From contig NHNY01000011.1 of NCBI GenBank assembly GCA_002786065.1, forward strand, positions 470,316 to 534,315: a stretch of 64,000 nucleotides of DNA, read 5' to 3'. The stretch is from Microcyclospora pomicola (Eukaryota; Ascomycota; Dothideomycetes; Capnodiales). Shown here in pieces: positions 1 to 11,360 of this stretch; position 1 is the stretch's first letter; each line of letters begins with the position of its first letter. The notes under the pieces are model-generated. The model was not told where the DNA came from, made no database searches, and saw only the letters and a list, made by a program, of their open reading frames with translations. The translations under genes were made by a program, and so were the position numbers.

Positions 1-1301
1 CTTGTCTGACTCATGCTGCTCACAGCCGCTTCGAATGCTCAGCATCGTGAAATAGGTATTGTCCGATGAGGCGATGATGTGCCCCAGGCCATTGTATTGG
101 TCGGACATTCAGCACCATGGCTGTCAATAGTCGTGGCCTTAAGGAGGGAGATGATGTGTGTTTGGGTCGACAACTTCACCCCATCTGCATGAATCCGTCA
201 ACAACAACATGATGCACAGTCCGTTGGCCGATATCCATCGGTGTTCTGCCTAAGCGGCTCTCCACAGCACAAATACAAGAAGTCTTCAAGGTGAGGCACT
301 TGGGAAGCTTCAGTCGAGCTGTGCGCAGAGAGTTCCACCAAGAATTGTTCAATATCTGCCCTTCGAAGCCATTAGCCGCATCACACAAAGATGCCGCAGA
401 CGCTTCTCGCGGGAAAGGCGGCCACTTCGAGAAACCATTACTGTACATCATCAACTTGTAGCTAATCTGGATTTGCAGATGAAGTGTGACTGATGCGTTT
501 CCATCGAACATGGAGGCATTATAGCTGTTTGAATATCTGTCATCACGCTGGTATCACCACACTACTCCCATGGCTGTAATGGGACATCGACAAGCTACTA
601 CATCGACGACAACAGCTAAGTCTTCACACTTAGTGCCTTGCACTTGTTTCAAGACGGCTCAGAGCCAGTCTCAACCTGGTACTAATGAGGACAGATACCA
701 GAACCATGCAATGTAAGCCACATCCCGTAAGTCGTACGCTCAATTTTCTGGTCTTCATGCTTACTTCCACCTTCATGATGCTTCAGGAACTTTCCTGCAT
801 CTGCTGGCTTTATGTTACGTCGTTTGCAAAATCCAATTGTAAGCGCATTCTACCCTGACCTCGGAAGTACGCCTCTATCCAATACTGGAGACGGTCGGCG
901 ATCTGTAGATGCGCCATCATGCCAAAGCGCTTACTTCACGATGGCTGCGCCATCTATTGGTCCGTTGTATGCATCAGCTTTACAGAGATTGAATAATCTC
1001 GTATGTATTGTCAGGACCACCTTCGACGTCCTCGGTAGCATGCGTAAGCATATACAGCCACTTTCGCGTGGATAGTTCGGTGAGGACAGTTATACACAAT
1101 CTTCAACACGTCTGAGGACAAGGCTGTGCAGGTGAGGACATATTCAGATTTGTTCCCGCAGGTTGCCTATAAATATTTCTCACTGCGCCAATATCCCTCA
1201 ATTCCTCTTCAACCTTCATCAAGATCCCAGATCGTCTCCACCATTCATCTCGCTTTCCACTGCATATTCCCCCCAAGACCTCACAACAGCTTTCGACCGT
1301 C
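1..1301. other. Upstream non-coding stretch
   Basis: No convincing intact gene is seen before the first clear coding region. The only possible coding signal is a weak ankyrin-like frame on the minus strand (separate entry). A TATA-like TATAAATA lies near 1168, about 130 bp before the start codon at 1302, and may belong to that gene's promoter. Confidence 0.4.
176..511 (-). pseudogene. Possible decayed ankyrin-repeat fragment
   Basis: A 111-residue minus-strand frame ends in a segment resembling one ankyrin repeat: GRTP, then R, H and VV at the expected spacing, with Gly 24 residues after the first Gly (codons roughly between 176 and 250). Only one repeat-like unit is visible and the frame stops directly after it. 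No splice sites extend it convincingly in either direction. It may be the relic of an ankyrin gene whose remainder lies left of the window, or a chance match. Confidence 0.2.
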
Positions 1302-3370
1302 ATGCGGTTCAAACACCTCCTCCCCATGGGCCTGATAGGTTCTGCACTCACTCTTGCAATCCCGAAACCACGCATGGTCGGCTCTCCAGCGCAGACCTTG
1401 ACCATCACCCCGACTGGTACGGCGCTGGCTGCTCTGGTTCCAGACAAGAGCTTCTCACCTGGCACTTCCCAGTAAGTACGATCAAACTTGGTGCAATACA
1501 TTGTGCTCACACCTATCGTTTCTACAGGACTGGAATTCCTTCTATTACTCCGCGTGGCAACGATGTTGAGAGTGTCACCAGCACAGACGACCAGAACGCC
1601 AACGACCAGGACACCATCAACTCGAGCATCGACAACCCTAGGGTCAGCAACCAGAACGTCCACGATCAGGTTGCCAACAACCAGAGCGCCGCCAACCAGG
1701 GTACCAACGAGCAGAACCTCAGCAGCGAGACCGTTTCCACCCCCAGCACCAACACCTCATCGTCTGCATCCCAGGCCTCCACGAAATCATCGAAACCAAA
1801 GATCATCCCCATCCCTCTCCCTCTCGGCGTATCGACCAGCTCGGTACCAGGGCATGGGGAAGGCTTTGTCGAGCCCAGCGCTGATGCACCTGTGGAGCCA
1901 CCCGTGAGCCCACCAGTTGAGGCTCCAATCTCGCCTGACATTTCTCCCGCCGACTCGCCTGTCCTCTCTCCGGCTGATTCGCCTGTCCTCTCACCTGCCG
2001 ACTCGCCTGTTCTCTCTCCGGCCGATTCGCCTGTCCTCTCTCCTGCCGACTCGCCAGTTCTCTCTCCCGCCGACTCGCCTGTTCTCTCTCCGGTCGATTC
2101 GCCTGTCCTCTCACCCGCCGACTCGCCTGTTCTCTCGCCTGCCGACTCGCCAGTCCTCTCACCCGCCGACTCGCCAGTCCTCTCACCCGCCGACTCGCCT
2201 GTCCTCTCACCTGCTGACTCGCCTGTCCTGTCTCCGGTCGGTTCGCCTCACCTGTCTCCGGTCGTCTCGCCTGACCTCTCTCCCGCCGATTCACCCGTCC
2301 TGTCACCCGTCGGCTCGCCACCTATCGAGGGTCCCGCCATACCACATGTTGACGCACCTCATCCACCACCGACCTCTGGACATGCGGTCAAACCCGAGAA
2401 GGGTGGACACGTAGACATTCCGTCTGCACATCTAGCTTCGCCTGGTAACTCTATTCTCCATCTGCCAGACTCCCACCCCAAGTCGAAACAGGATGCAGAG
2501 AAGCATAAGAACGATCATGATGACCATCATAAGGATGATGCAGACAAGAAAAAGACCAAGGCGGATGAGAAGAAGCAACACAAAGCGGACGAAAAGAAGA
2601 AAGCGAAGGAGCAGAAGAAGAAAACCAAAGCCGATGAGAAGCAACGCAAGAAGGACGCGAAGAATGAAATGGCAGAAGCAGAAAAGAAGGCAAAGGCGAA
2701 ATACAAGCAACAGCTAGCCGACGACAAAAAGGAAGCAAAGGCAGTAGAGCAACGGAAGCTGGACAGGATCAAGGAGCTCACTGGAGATAACTTCAACCCG
2801 TTCGACAAAGCCCAGAGGGTAGCACTCAAGAAAGCACTGTGGGAGGACACCGTGGCCGAGGCAAAGCGCAAGTATGACGCATACGAGATGGAAAAGGAAG
2901 ACTTCAAGAAGATTGTTAAGGAGAGCATCAAGCAGACAGGTTACCCCAAGAAGCTATCGGAGCCGCGTGTACCTCCAACGAGGAAAGAAGCACTGGCGCA
3001 CGCGCGTAAAGAAGGACTCCGGACAGCAGCCGAGGCAGCAAGAGCCGACCAGGAATTTGCACAGGCTGAGCTCGAAAGGTTGGCTGCACAAAAGAATGTT
3101 CCTCACCCCAAGAAGGCCAAGGCACAACTCGAGAAGATCCAGCAGGAGAGAGAGGCGGGAGATGAGTTCCGCGAGCCAGAACCCAGCAAGGCGATCAAGT
3201 CAGCACTCAAGAAGGGCGGTGTCCCATGGGAGCCAAGCCAAGCCCCGAAAAAATCTCTCAAATTCGATGCCGACGTGAAGACAGAAGATGCTCCGCACCG
3301 CAAATGGGATTTCCAGCCGACGATCGATTGGAGCACCGTGGACGATGGCAAGAAAGCTCTTGGCAAGTGA
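1302..3370 (+). CDS. Secreted repeat protein with SPVLSPAD octads and Lys-rich coiled coil
   Basis: Two exons, 1302-1471 and 1528-3370, with a GTAAGT...CTACAG intron, give 670 residues. The start at 1302 is preferred because it opens with a typical signal peptide (MRFKHLLPMGLIGSALTLA). In order follow an Asn/Gln/Asp-rich low-complexity segment with NDQ/NQN spacing, a Ser/Thr-rich linker, about 16 tandem Pro/Ser octads (SPVLSPAD), and a strongly charged Lys/Glu/Ala region likely to form coiled coil. No Cys-rich or enzymatic domain is seen. Composition fits an extracellular or wall-associated structural protein. The octads form a minisatellite, so length may vary between strains. The function is unknown. 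The gene stands alone, followed by almost 5 kb without a clear gene. Confidence 0.75.
1933..2325 (+). repeat. 24-bp coding minisatellite
   Basis: About 16 tandem 24-bp units encode the octad SPVLSPAD and variants (SPVLSPVD, SPHLSPVV, SPDLSPAD). Units are nearly identical at the protein level but differ at synonymous sites (gcc/gct, tcg/tct), so the array is not freshly expanded. It lies fully within the secreted-protein exon and keeps its frame. Confidence 0.9.
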
Positions 3371-6300
3371 AGTTTGGCGAGACTGTGAAGTTGTTGGAGG
3401 GACAGAATGGTCCGTGGGTGTGTTCGAGATCGTGGTCAGGTGGTGGGGAGGTGTCGACGAAACTGAAGAGACCACGGGAAGTCAAGATCGTCGGATGGGA
3501 AGGCCGGTGGTTGTTCAACATGGTGGTCTGAAGAGCAGACAATTTCGGTGTTCAGCACACCGCAAAGACACTCCTTTAGTGCTTTTCTTTCCTAGGTCCA
3601 TATCAACGCAATGAGTTTTCAGAAACAGTGATTCCCGTAGTCGAGTGATATCCTCCTGCAAAGATGCCAATTCTCCTGAAGAAATTAGGAACATTCGAAT
3701 GCACTGAGAGAGCATTGAATTGCTGATCACGCTGTTGACCTGCCCTTCACATTTGAACAATCGTGTTCGCGTGGCAGGTCCCACATTGATAAATCTTGAG
3801 GCTGTTATGGTTGGTGCTGTGATAGACCTATGTCCCTCTGTGCCGTCCATCTTACCATCGTCAATGTTTTCGAGTCGATGCATATACCTCATATGGCTTG
3901 TCTACATACGCAACGCGACAGATTCGAGTAGTCCTCCGGCGCCTTCTTTTCCGTCTTGGAATGTACGTTTGGTAACAGGTAATTTGCAGTAATTCACCTC
4001 GTGCCCAGTCATCTCGCATTTGTCGCAACCAGGCTCACTCTGGGTGTAGTAGTAGTTGCAGTCAGCAGCTGTATCAAAGAAGAGACCAAGTCTGCCGGGA
4101 TCCGCGAGAAAACTTGCTTGAGATCTGAATGCCCTGCGTCGATAGCGAGGACAGTCGCATCGCGAGGTGTCGGTCAGTCGCCGACAGTCTGCTGCACCAG
4201 GTAACTAATGTAGCTAAACTCAGGACTATCGTACCGGAACAAACCAAAGACTTCGCTGTGAACACCGGCGTCTCGATAGCAACAGCATAGAGACGTGCTT
4301 GCTAGGCAAGAGGGGTCGTGGCAGAGGGTGCCAGCGACGGAAACAAATTGGTCCAGCATGATGACATGAACAATCACCAATGTTCAGCTTGCTATCAAGG
4401 ATCGCATCAAGCCTAGTGAATTGTGTTAGGATCTCGCTTTTCCAACTTTCATGACCGGGTTCTTTGGTCCAAACCATACTTCACAAAGGTATTCTGACAA
4501 CCTCTGGACAGTTTCTCGACTTGCCCGACCATCAACTGCTTTGATCAGAACATTAGCGGCAGTGTTTCGCCAACTTTCTCCTCCAGATGCTCAATCTCAT
4601 AGGACTGTACTTCTTCAGATGTTTTATCGTCACTTCGCCCCCAAATTGTTCTCCTTCAGCTTTGCGCGTAATGTAGATTTGCTTGGACGGAACTCATCGT
4701 ATCTGTATAACGTGGGCGTGATTCGGCCGATCTCATCTTCTGGTCTTGCAAAAGATGCCGCCATTCTGCTGTACAACTGCCCCCCAACGTGCGATTTCCT
4801 TTATGCTATCGCATATCCTGCAGCATCAAGGCCTTGTCGAGCGTTTGAAGCCTGGTGGATACTCTATTACATTGCGCAAGATTAGCTCTGGACAATAATA
4901 TGTTGCGATGAAGCCGCTGACAGACCGAGACGACGGACAGACCAGCGCGTACGTTCCATGTTCGAGACAAAGTCCTCGATCGGTCCTTTTCAAATAATAA
5001 GCCTCTGTTTCAAGGATACCAAAGCGCGGCCAATACAGAAGGCAATGCTGCTATTGTACACTCTGGATCCGATCTCATGCCCAGTGCTTGTTCTTCACAC
5101 TATCGATGGATTTGTTAAATAGCGAGCAATCCGACTATAACCCCCGGGCGCTCTTTACATTCTCACACTTAACATCATATTGATTCGTTTGGGAACATTC
5201 TCTTCTCCTCCAACTCCGGGTAACAAGCTGTGAGTTCAAAGAAGTAAGAAACGCGGGAAAGTACGTAGGACATGGGACTGCGGTATGGCTCGTTCTCGAA
5301 CACATCCTGCTAACGAGCAGCGCTCTACAGCGAGGCCCCGTATGATCTCCATTGCAGCGCTACTATGCGGCCTCGATGACCAAGAACTCCGACAGATCGC
5401 CTATGACCGCAACCGGCTCTCGACATCGTATGGTCCAACACTTTCTTGCATGAAGGCTGCCACCGAACAGCAGCGCTTAAGTCACTTGTTGTCAGTATAT
5501 GTTGCGACTGTATTAGCAGTCGTAAGTAACCACGACTCATCAACATACATGAGTCCATCGACCCGGTGCCTGGAGCTGCATTAGTCGCACCATTTCCCGA
5601 TCGCAGCGTATTAACATCCATGCTGCTTTTGATTCTCTAGGAGCAGAAATTAGGCTCGGACACGTCGTGATAGAGATTTCTAGCAAGTTGTTTGGAGACA
5701 GCGACTTGTGCAGACATAAGCCAATTGCAACGAAAGTACTGAGCGTTACGAGAACTGTTATTACGAGCTACTGTCAGTTTGATCCCTTGAAATGATGCCG
5801 TAAATCCAGCATGTTGCTGTTAGGCTGTAAACTCTTAGGAAGCTGTCTAGAGAGCATGATGTCTAGTCGCTGTCAAGTGATCTCCAGCATGTGCTCTGCG
5901 TTCACGTAGGCTTGGCAATTATCCCAAATTTGACATCAGCTTATCATCATTTTGATAAGTGTAGAAATGATAACACATACGAAAAACGGGTCAAGCAATG
6001 GCACTTTCGTGGACTATTGAGCAGGAATCCAGTATCAATTGATCTGAAAGTGCAGTGCTTGGAATCAGCGGTTTGTATCTCCGTGACGGATCCTAGCAAT
6101 TTTGGGTCGCATGTCTGCAACATCATTGAAAGTACAGTTTCTACACCTGGAAACCGATGCCTTAGCCCGTAGTTGCCATGAAATCAATAACAGGCCATGT
6201 AAGAAGGGTGAAGGAAGCATCTCAAGTCGTCTCAATGACTTGAGTATGCGCGAAAACTCAAGAACGGCGGTTCGATGACTGCGAAGCATCCTCTAGATTT

Positions 6301-8344
6301 ATCCATGCCCAATCACGAATACCAACATGCCTATCCAATGAGCTGTCTGGTTCTTTGTAGAGTTCGCTGGACGGAGTAGGTCGCCGTATCACTACATAGT
6401 GGCATTCCATCTGTGACAAGCGACCATAATTCTAGAACTCCAAGCATCGTCTTTCAAGATGGGCTGTCGGATTCAATGAGCTGCAGAGTTCTATGGGATT
6501 TACCGCTATGGTTCATGCAGTATGGTCTGACAGAAACAGCATGCTCCGATCAACGCGCTGCGACGTCGCAATCTTGCCTCAGTCTGCCAATCCCAAGTGT
6601 AAGGCCTTCGCTGGCAAGCGCTTTCGTCTATGGTCAGACTTCCACTTCGAGATTCTGCTGCTCTTTGTCGTTTGGTGTGTCAAGTGAACACAGCGAGTTG
6701 ATAGGCAGTACGCTCGCATACACATCGTCTGACGTCGCGATCTATTCTCCAGCTCGGCGTTGGACGAAAGGCGGCGTTAGAGGACTTGCCTGACATTTCG
6801 TGGGTCGAGCAATAGTGCGCCATCACCAGGCTTGTGATTATGTCTATGGATGTAGCGGTGGGTACGTCCCGTAGGCATCGCGATCAGACCCTCGTAGCTT
6901 GTATAGTTTATTTACTGCTATCTCCGGTCGCATAGCACGAGCCTTTCAGCACTTTTCGGTCGAGTCTTCCAGGATTAGCCACACTTGGAGAACGCGACTC
7001 CGCGATTCAGGCTAGAGATCATGCGTCAAGAGGAGAATGTCATGTGAAAACGGTCATATGGTGCAACGGAAGCACTCCAGCCTGCGGGTCCCTGCTCTGT
7101 TCGTGGTCACTGCATAGAGCCTCTATATGGCCCGACACTGCCAGCCAATAGGTTCTCGCAATATCGATACCTCAAGCGAGATGAGGCCGTCTCACGCTAT
7201 TGAAGCTCTGGCACAAAAACAATGTTGCACTTGATTCTGATGCTGGCCTACAAATGCAGGAATTATTCCTTGCTCCGGGGCTGGACGAATGTGACATTGC
7301 AGAATGCGCTCTCACGCTCTTTTTCGATTTTAGGTAGGTCGAGGACTTCCAGACTGTAATGGTCGGATGACTTCGTCGCCCGGAGCATGATGTTGCAAAG
7401 GCTTTAAGCAAAGAGCAATGTATGCTAGTCTTACTACCTTGAGCATACATCAATGACTGCCGAAAACCAATCCCATAGGCATACAGGTGGAGTTCAGGGT
7501 CTGAATAGCAAGCAGGCTCCATAACGATCGAGAACTACATCACAGAGAGGGAGAAGCACGGTAGAGAGGCATAGTATGTATGCAGCCTACAATGAAGAAG
7601 CAGTAAGCTAGGGTGTGCCAGTGCTATGGAGCGTCGAGGGATGCTCTACTTTTCCAGATGGAAAGTATCTTCTGGCGGTGCGAACGAGTCTCGTGCTTGT
7701 AAAGCTGCTGGCAACCTTGCTTTATCAGTTCTGGAGATCCGAGCGGAGACAACCCAGAGTTTCCGTTCCTAGTCTATCCAAGCAGACAGGTTTTTCCAAT
7801 GGTCCAATGCGTTTCTGCTTCTGAAAGCTAAGGGCGCCTAACGAGATGATGTCCCCGTGGTAGTCGCCGATGTGGTTTCGGGAACCACGCTGTATCTCGC
7901 TTCTTGGGAGAGGCATCAGCCAAGGACCTGGTTGTGCATGGTAGAAGTGTCATCCGTGCAATCACGAGACTATCCAGTTACCTACCCAAGGTAGCCACTG
8001 TATGAGCTCAGTATCAACAGAGGTATACGATCAGATGATGAACATTAGGCAAAGTACCGTAAGTTACGCTACATGTATGTGTTCCAGAATGCCGACGCCA
8101 TGTGCCTGACGTCACACGGAAGATGGCGTACATGTAAAGAGGGGTCCACATCCGGCCGCAACCCAAAGCCGCCGGTGCATATACCGACAATCTCATCATT
8201 TAAGTCCTCTCCATATACACCTTGTATCCAGTACTCCACAAACGCTACACTACCACGAATACTCGACTACCCTCCAAACAATCGCCCATCACGAATTTCC
8301 TACGCTCCTTCTTCACCAGCGCTCGCGCTTCCAGTCCCGCCGCC
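3371..8344. other. 5-kb gene-poor region
   Basis: No complete gene with recognisable domains is found. Open frames are short (at most about 145 codons), lack supporting splice sites and resemble no family I know. GC content looks ordinary and there is no obvious RIP. A possible decayed minus-strand gene is listed at 3892-4900. The last roughly 250 bp should contain the glutaredoxin promoter and leader. Confidence 0.5.
3892..4900 (-). pseudogene. Possible decayed gene with CCHC-like motif
   Basis: On the minus strand a short frame after a plausible acceptor (TTTGATACAG, near 4070) encodes a Cys/Tyr-rich segment containing GCDKCEMTGHEVNYCK, which has the C-x2-C-x4-H-x4-C spacing of a zinc knuckle. 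It ends in a stop near 3892. Towards 4900 several short stretches in different frames look protein-like (for example EYLCEVWFGPKNPVMK) but are separated by frame changes. This could be a frameshifted relic or a gene with introns I cannot place. Confidence 0.25.
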
Positions 8345-8705
8345 ATGTCCGCCGCAAAGACCAAGGCCCAGGGCATCATCGACGATAACGCCGTCGCCGT
8401 CTTCTCCAAGTCATACTGCCCATACTGCAAGGCCACCAAGTCGCTGTTGAGCGATATGGGTGTCAAGCCATACATCATCGAGTTGGACCAAGTCGGTGAG
8501 TGAGGAACACATCGATGTTACCTCGGCCGAAGACTGACATTGCGCAGATGATGGCGCCGCGATCCAGGACGCACTCGAGGAGATGACGCACCAGCGCTCT
8601 GTCCCAAACATCTTCATCGACCACAAGCACATCGGAGGCAACTCGGACCTGCAGGGCAAGAAGAGCCAGCTGCCCGACCTTCTCAAGAAGGCTGGTGCAG
8701 TATAA
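8345..8705 (+). CDS. Dithiol glutaredoxin
   Basis: Exons 8345-8495 and 8548-8705 join in phase to encode 102 residues, typical of a one-domain glutaredoxin. The active site is CPYC (SKSYCPYCKATK). Later SVPNIFI supplies the cis-Pro/glutathione-binding segment, and IGGNSDL supplies the GG-D motif. The family reduces disulfides and protein-glutathione mixed disulfides using glutathione. The ATG at 8345 has a good context (GCCGCCATGTCC). The frame stays open upstream back to a TAA at 8201 and would encode a basic, Ser/Arg-rich, mitochondrial-presequence-like leader with no in-frame ATG (see findings). The gene converges on the M20 hydrolase, with 87 bp between stop codons. Confidence 0.93.
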
Positions 8706-8792
8706 GAGGTGGACATGAAAGAACAGCGAGAGAGCGATAGTGAGCGTGACAGGAGAGATGGATAGACTATTACATTGTGTAATATAACTCCC

Positions 8793-10231
8793 TCAATCAT
8801 GCTTTGACCGCATCTTCGAGAATTCCCGCTTCACCTCCTCTAAAAGTTGAGGCTTTGTTAGCACGTCGATCGCAGTCATTGCCAACGCTTTCGCAGCTCT
8901 CATAGCTAGTGTGTGAGCCTCCTCGGTCCTGGCGGCTTTTTCAAAGTCAGGAGTGTGAGGGCCACCAAGCTGTTCGCCTTGGTCTCCTTCACTTCTGATC
9001 CAGAAGTCTGCCGAGATGCTGGGCATGGCGTAGCTGACATTCCCCTGATCAGTGCTAGCGTTGGTAGTACTCTCCAGTAAATCGATATCCTCACGACGTA
9101 TATGACCACCAAGACGACTGAAGGCATCACGATAACGACCACCTAGAGCTCGATTCGGCATATGGTCGTCGTACCCACCACCTTCGGTGAGCTTGAGTGT
9201 TGCGCCCGTCGCCGTTGCCGCGCCTTCGAAACAGGCCTTGACACGCTTCAGGAGGGCATCACGACGGGCACGTGAGCTCGAACGTACGACGAAACGGCCG
9301 GCAGCATATTGGTGAATGATGTTCGGGCGAAGACCGCCATTCGTGATCTGTGCTGTCAGATGGTCAGCCTCCCTTCGACAACGGTAGCCTGTGGTCGAGA
9401 ACTGCACACCTTGAATTATGTCACCTCCCTGTGTTTGCTGCCGCAGAACAGAAATACCATTGTAAGCCAAAACGAGCGCATCTAGTGCATTGATCTGTAG
9501 ATCAGTTAGCCTCGAACAAGCATTCCAGACATGCTTGGTCATACTCCTTCCCATGGTCGTGCTGCCGCATGTGCCTCCTTACCGAAATATTCTGCCTTGA
9601 ACGCTCGAAATGCAGCTGTTCGCACGAGTGCCGCATCGTGACCAATGCCCGGATGTGAGATCAAAGAGATGTCAACGTCGTGGTCGCGGTATGCCCCAGC
9701 TTCGAGCAATTTGATCTTGCCGCCACCTCCTTCTTCTGCAGGAGTCCCGAACAACACCACTCTACCGCCCAGATCATGCTGAGAAATGACCGACACTGTG
9801 GCCAATGCTGCCGCAAGGCTCACTACAGCTATCAAGTTGTGCCCACACGCATGTCCAATGCCTTTGAGTGCATCATACTCGGCGTTGAATGAAACGGTTG
9901 GCCCCTTCCTGCCGCTATCCCAAACAGCAACGAAGGCCGTGTCGATACCACAGGCTGAAGGAGTCACGTTCCATTCAGATTGGCCCTTGAGGAATTCCGT
10001 CAGGGTCCTATGGGCGATGAACTCCTTGTACTGCAGTTCTGGATTGTCATGGATGGTCAGACTGATGGTGCGGAAGACATCGCTCATGGCGTCTACGTAA
10101 CGCGAGACATCCTGCAGATATCCACCGATAGTCTCATCCTGATCGCTATCGTGTTGTGAATGCATATTGAAGTCGGTGTTTATCATATGGCTATATGTAT
10201 ACAACCTCGAGCAGCTCAACGAACCCAACAT
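8793..10231 (-). CDS. M20-family amidohydrolase / peptidase
   Basis: Three exons on the minus strand: 10231-9545, 9494-9408 and 9347-8793, giving 442 residues. The fold is a metal-dependent M20 amidohydrolase: EYDALKGIGHACGHN carries metal ligands, TPAEEGGGGK holds the catalytic/metal Glu pair, ISHPGIGHD follows, and GKEAHAAARPWEGINALDA is the dimerisation/lid segment interrupted by intron 1. It resembles the PM20D2/aminoacylase-like branch (amide or dipeptide hydrolysis), but the substrate cannot be read from sequence. Intron 2 is 60 bp, in frame and without stops, and starts with the less usual GTGCAG. It is inferred because its removal restores the family pattern IQG-ITNGGLRPN. Alternative in-frame starts exist near 10186. 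No signal peptide is seen, so it is probably cytosolic. Confidence 0.85.
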
Positions 10232-11360
10232 TGTTCAGACGGGAGCCTTGGCGCATGCATACTCATAGATCTTCTCCGCCACGTCAACAGAGGGAACTCG
10301 CCTCCATAATCCTTACTATACTCAATCACGAAACTCTAGCCTTGAGAGGAGTAGTCCTCAACATTCAGCCAGTCACTAAGCACGGTCTACCAGGCTTCAA
10401 TATGTAGAGTTCGGTATGTTAGCACTAGAGATGAGTTCTCAATAAGCCGACCCATCGATGTGACTTCTCCCAGTCTCATGCGCTGTCCACCTACTGCCGC
10501 TTGTCTCCTGCCGTGTGAAGAAGAAAGCTTATCGTTGCTGATGACAAGCGGGACGGTATCTGGACGAGACTCACTGAAGGCGACATCACTTCTTGTCGAA
10601 CTCTTGTGACATTGGAGACATGATCGATGCATGTGCTTGCCAAGTCGAAATGACGCAACCACAGAAAGTGACATCAAGCAGCACCACATGGCTGCGACTC
10701 GGCGGTGGTCTTGGCGAATTGCCGCTGACGAACTCCGCCCCCCAGCAAATGCCAACAGTCTCGAACACATCACGACAGTATGAGTCTCCGCTCTTGGCTA
10801 TTTCGCCACTCAACCCGCCGACACGCGGGATCGTGGTCTTGGTAGGGCCGGTTGCTATATGTCCTGGATGGCATGTTCTCAGAGCCCTGCCTTGGATATT
10901 ATACCGCCGAACTTCAACATGATGCGATGACCATTGTAACAACGGGACGCATATGTAGCAAGGTTCCAGATGTTTATGCTAAAGCCCACCAAGACCAGCC
11001 GTTCAGAACCTACACCGCGATGTCACAGCTGAGCTCACTTGCGGTACCGCAAGGTCACCACTCAACATACTTTCCGCGTATGCCAAGGCTAAGAACAATG
11101 CTGTGCTTGGCCCAAGACAAATGCCCCTCGGACTGGTCCACAGACAAAGGTAAGAGGTGCAAGCAGTGGAAGTCTGGCTTCATACATAAGATGCCGCGCC
11201 CAGGCTTTTGGTCAAGTAGTTGTCATCCTTCAAACTCCATAGAGTCATTCGCTCTTCGCTATCACACCCGACACACTGAGTAGTCAACCCCCTTCTCACA
11301 CTTACCCCTTGTCTACAAAATTTGCCTTCCACGCGAGTGCACAAGCTCACTATCACCACG
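10232..11360. other. Divergent intergenic region, M20 gene / ENA ATPase
   Basis: No gene is recognised. This 1.1-kb stretch should contain both promoters. Open frames on both strands are short and show no domain signal. A CT-rich leader and CACCACG immediately precede the ATPase ATG at 11361. Confidence 0.5.

Noticed and set aside
2432-2931. Hydrophobic Leu/Phe-rich minus-strand frames
   Set aside because: These are the complement of a Lys/Glu-rich coding exon, which always reads as hydrophobic on the opposite strand.
10586-10942. 118-codon minus-strand frame between the M20 and ENA genes
   Set aside because: No start context, no family signal, and a competing plus-strand frame covers the same bases.
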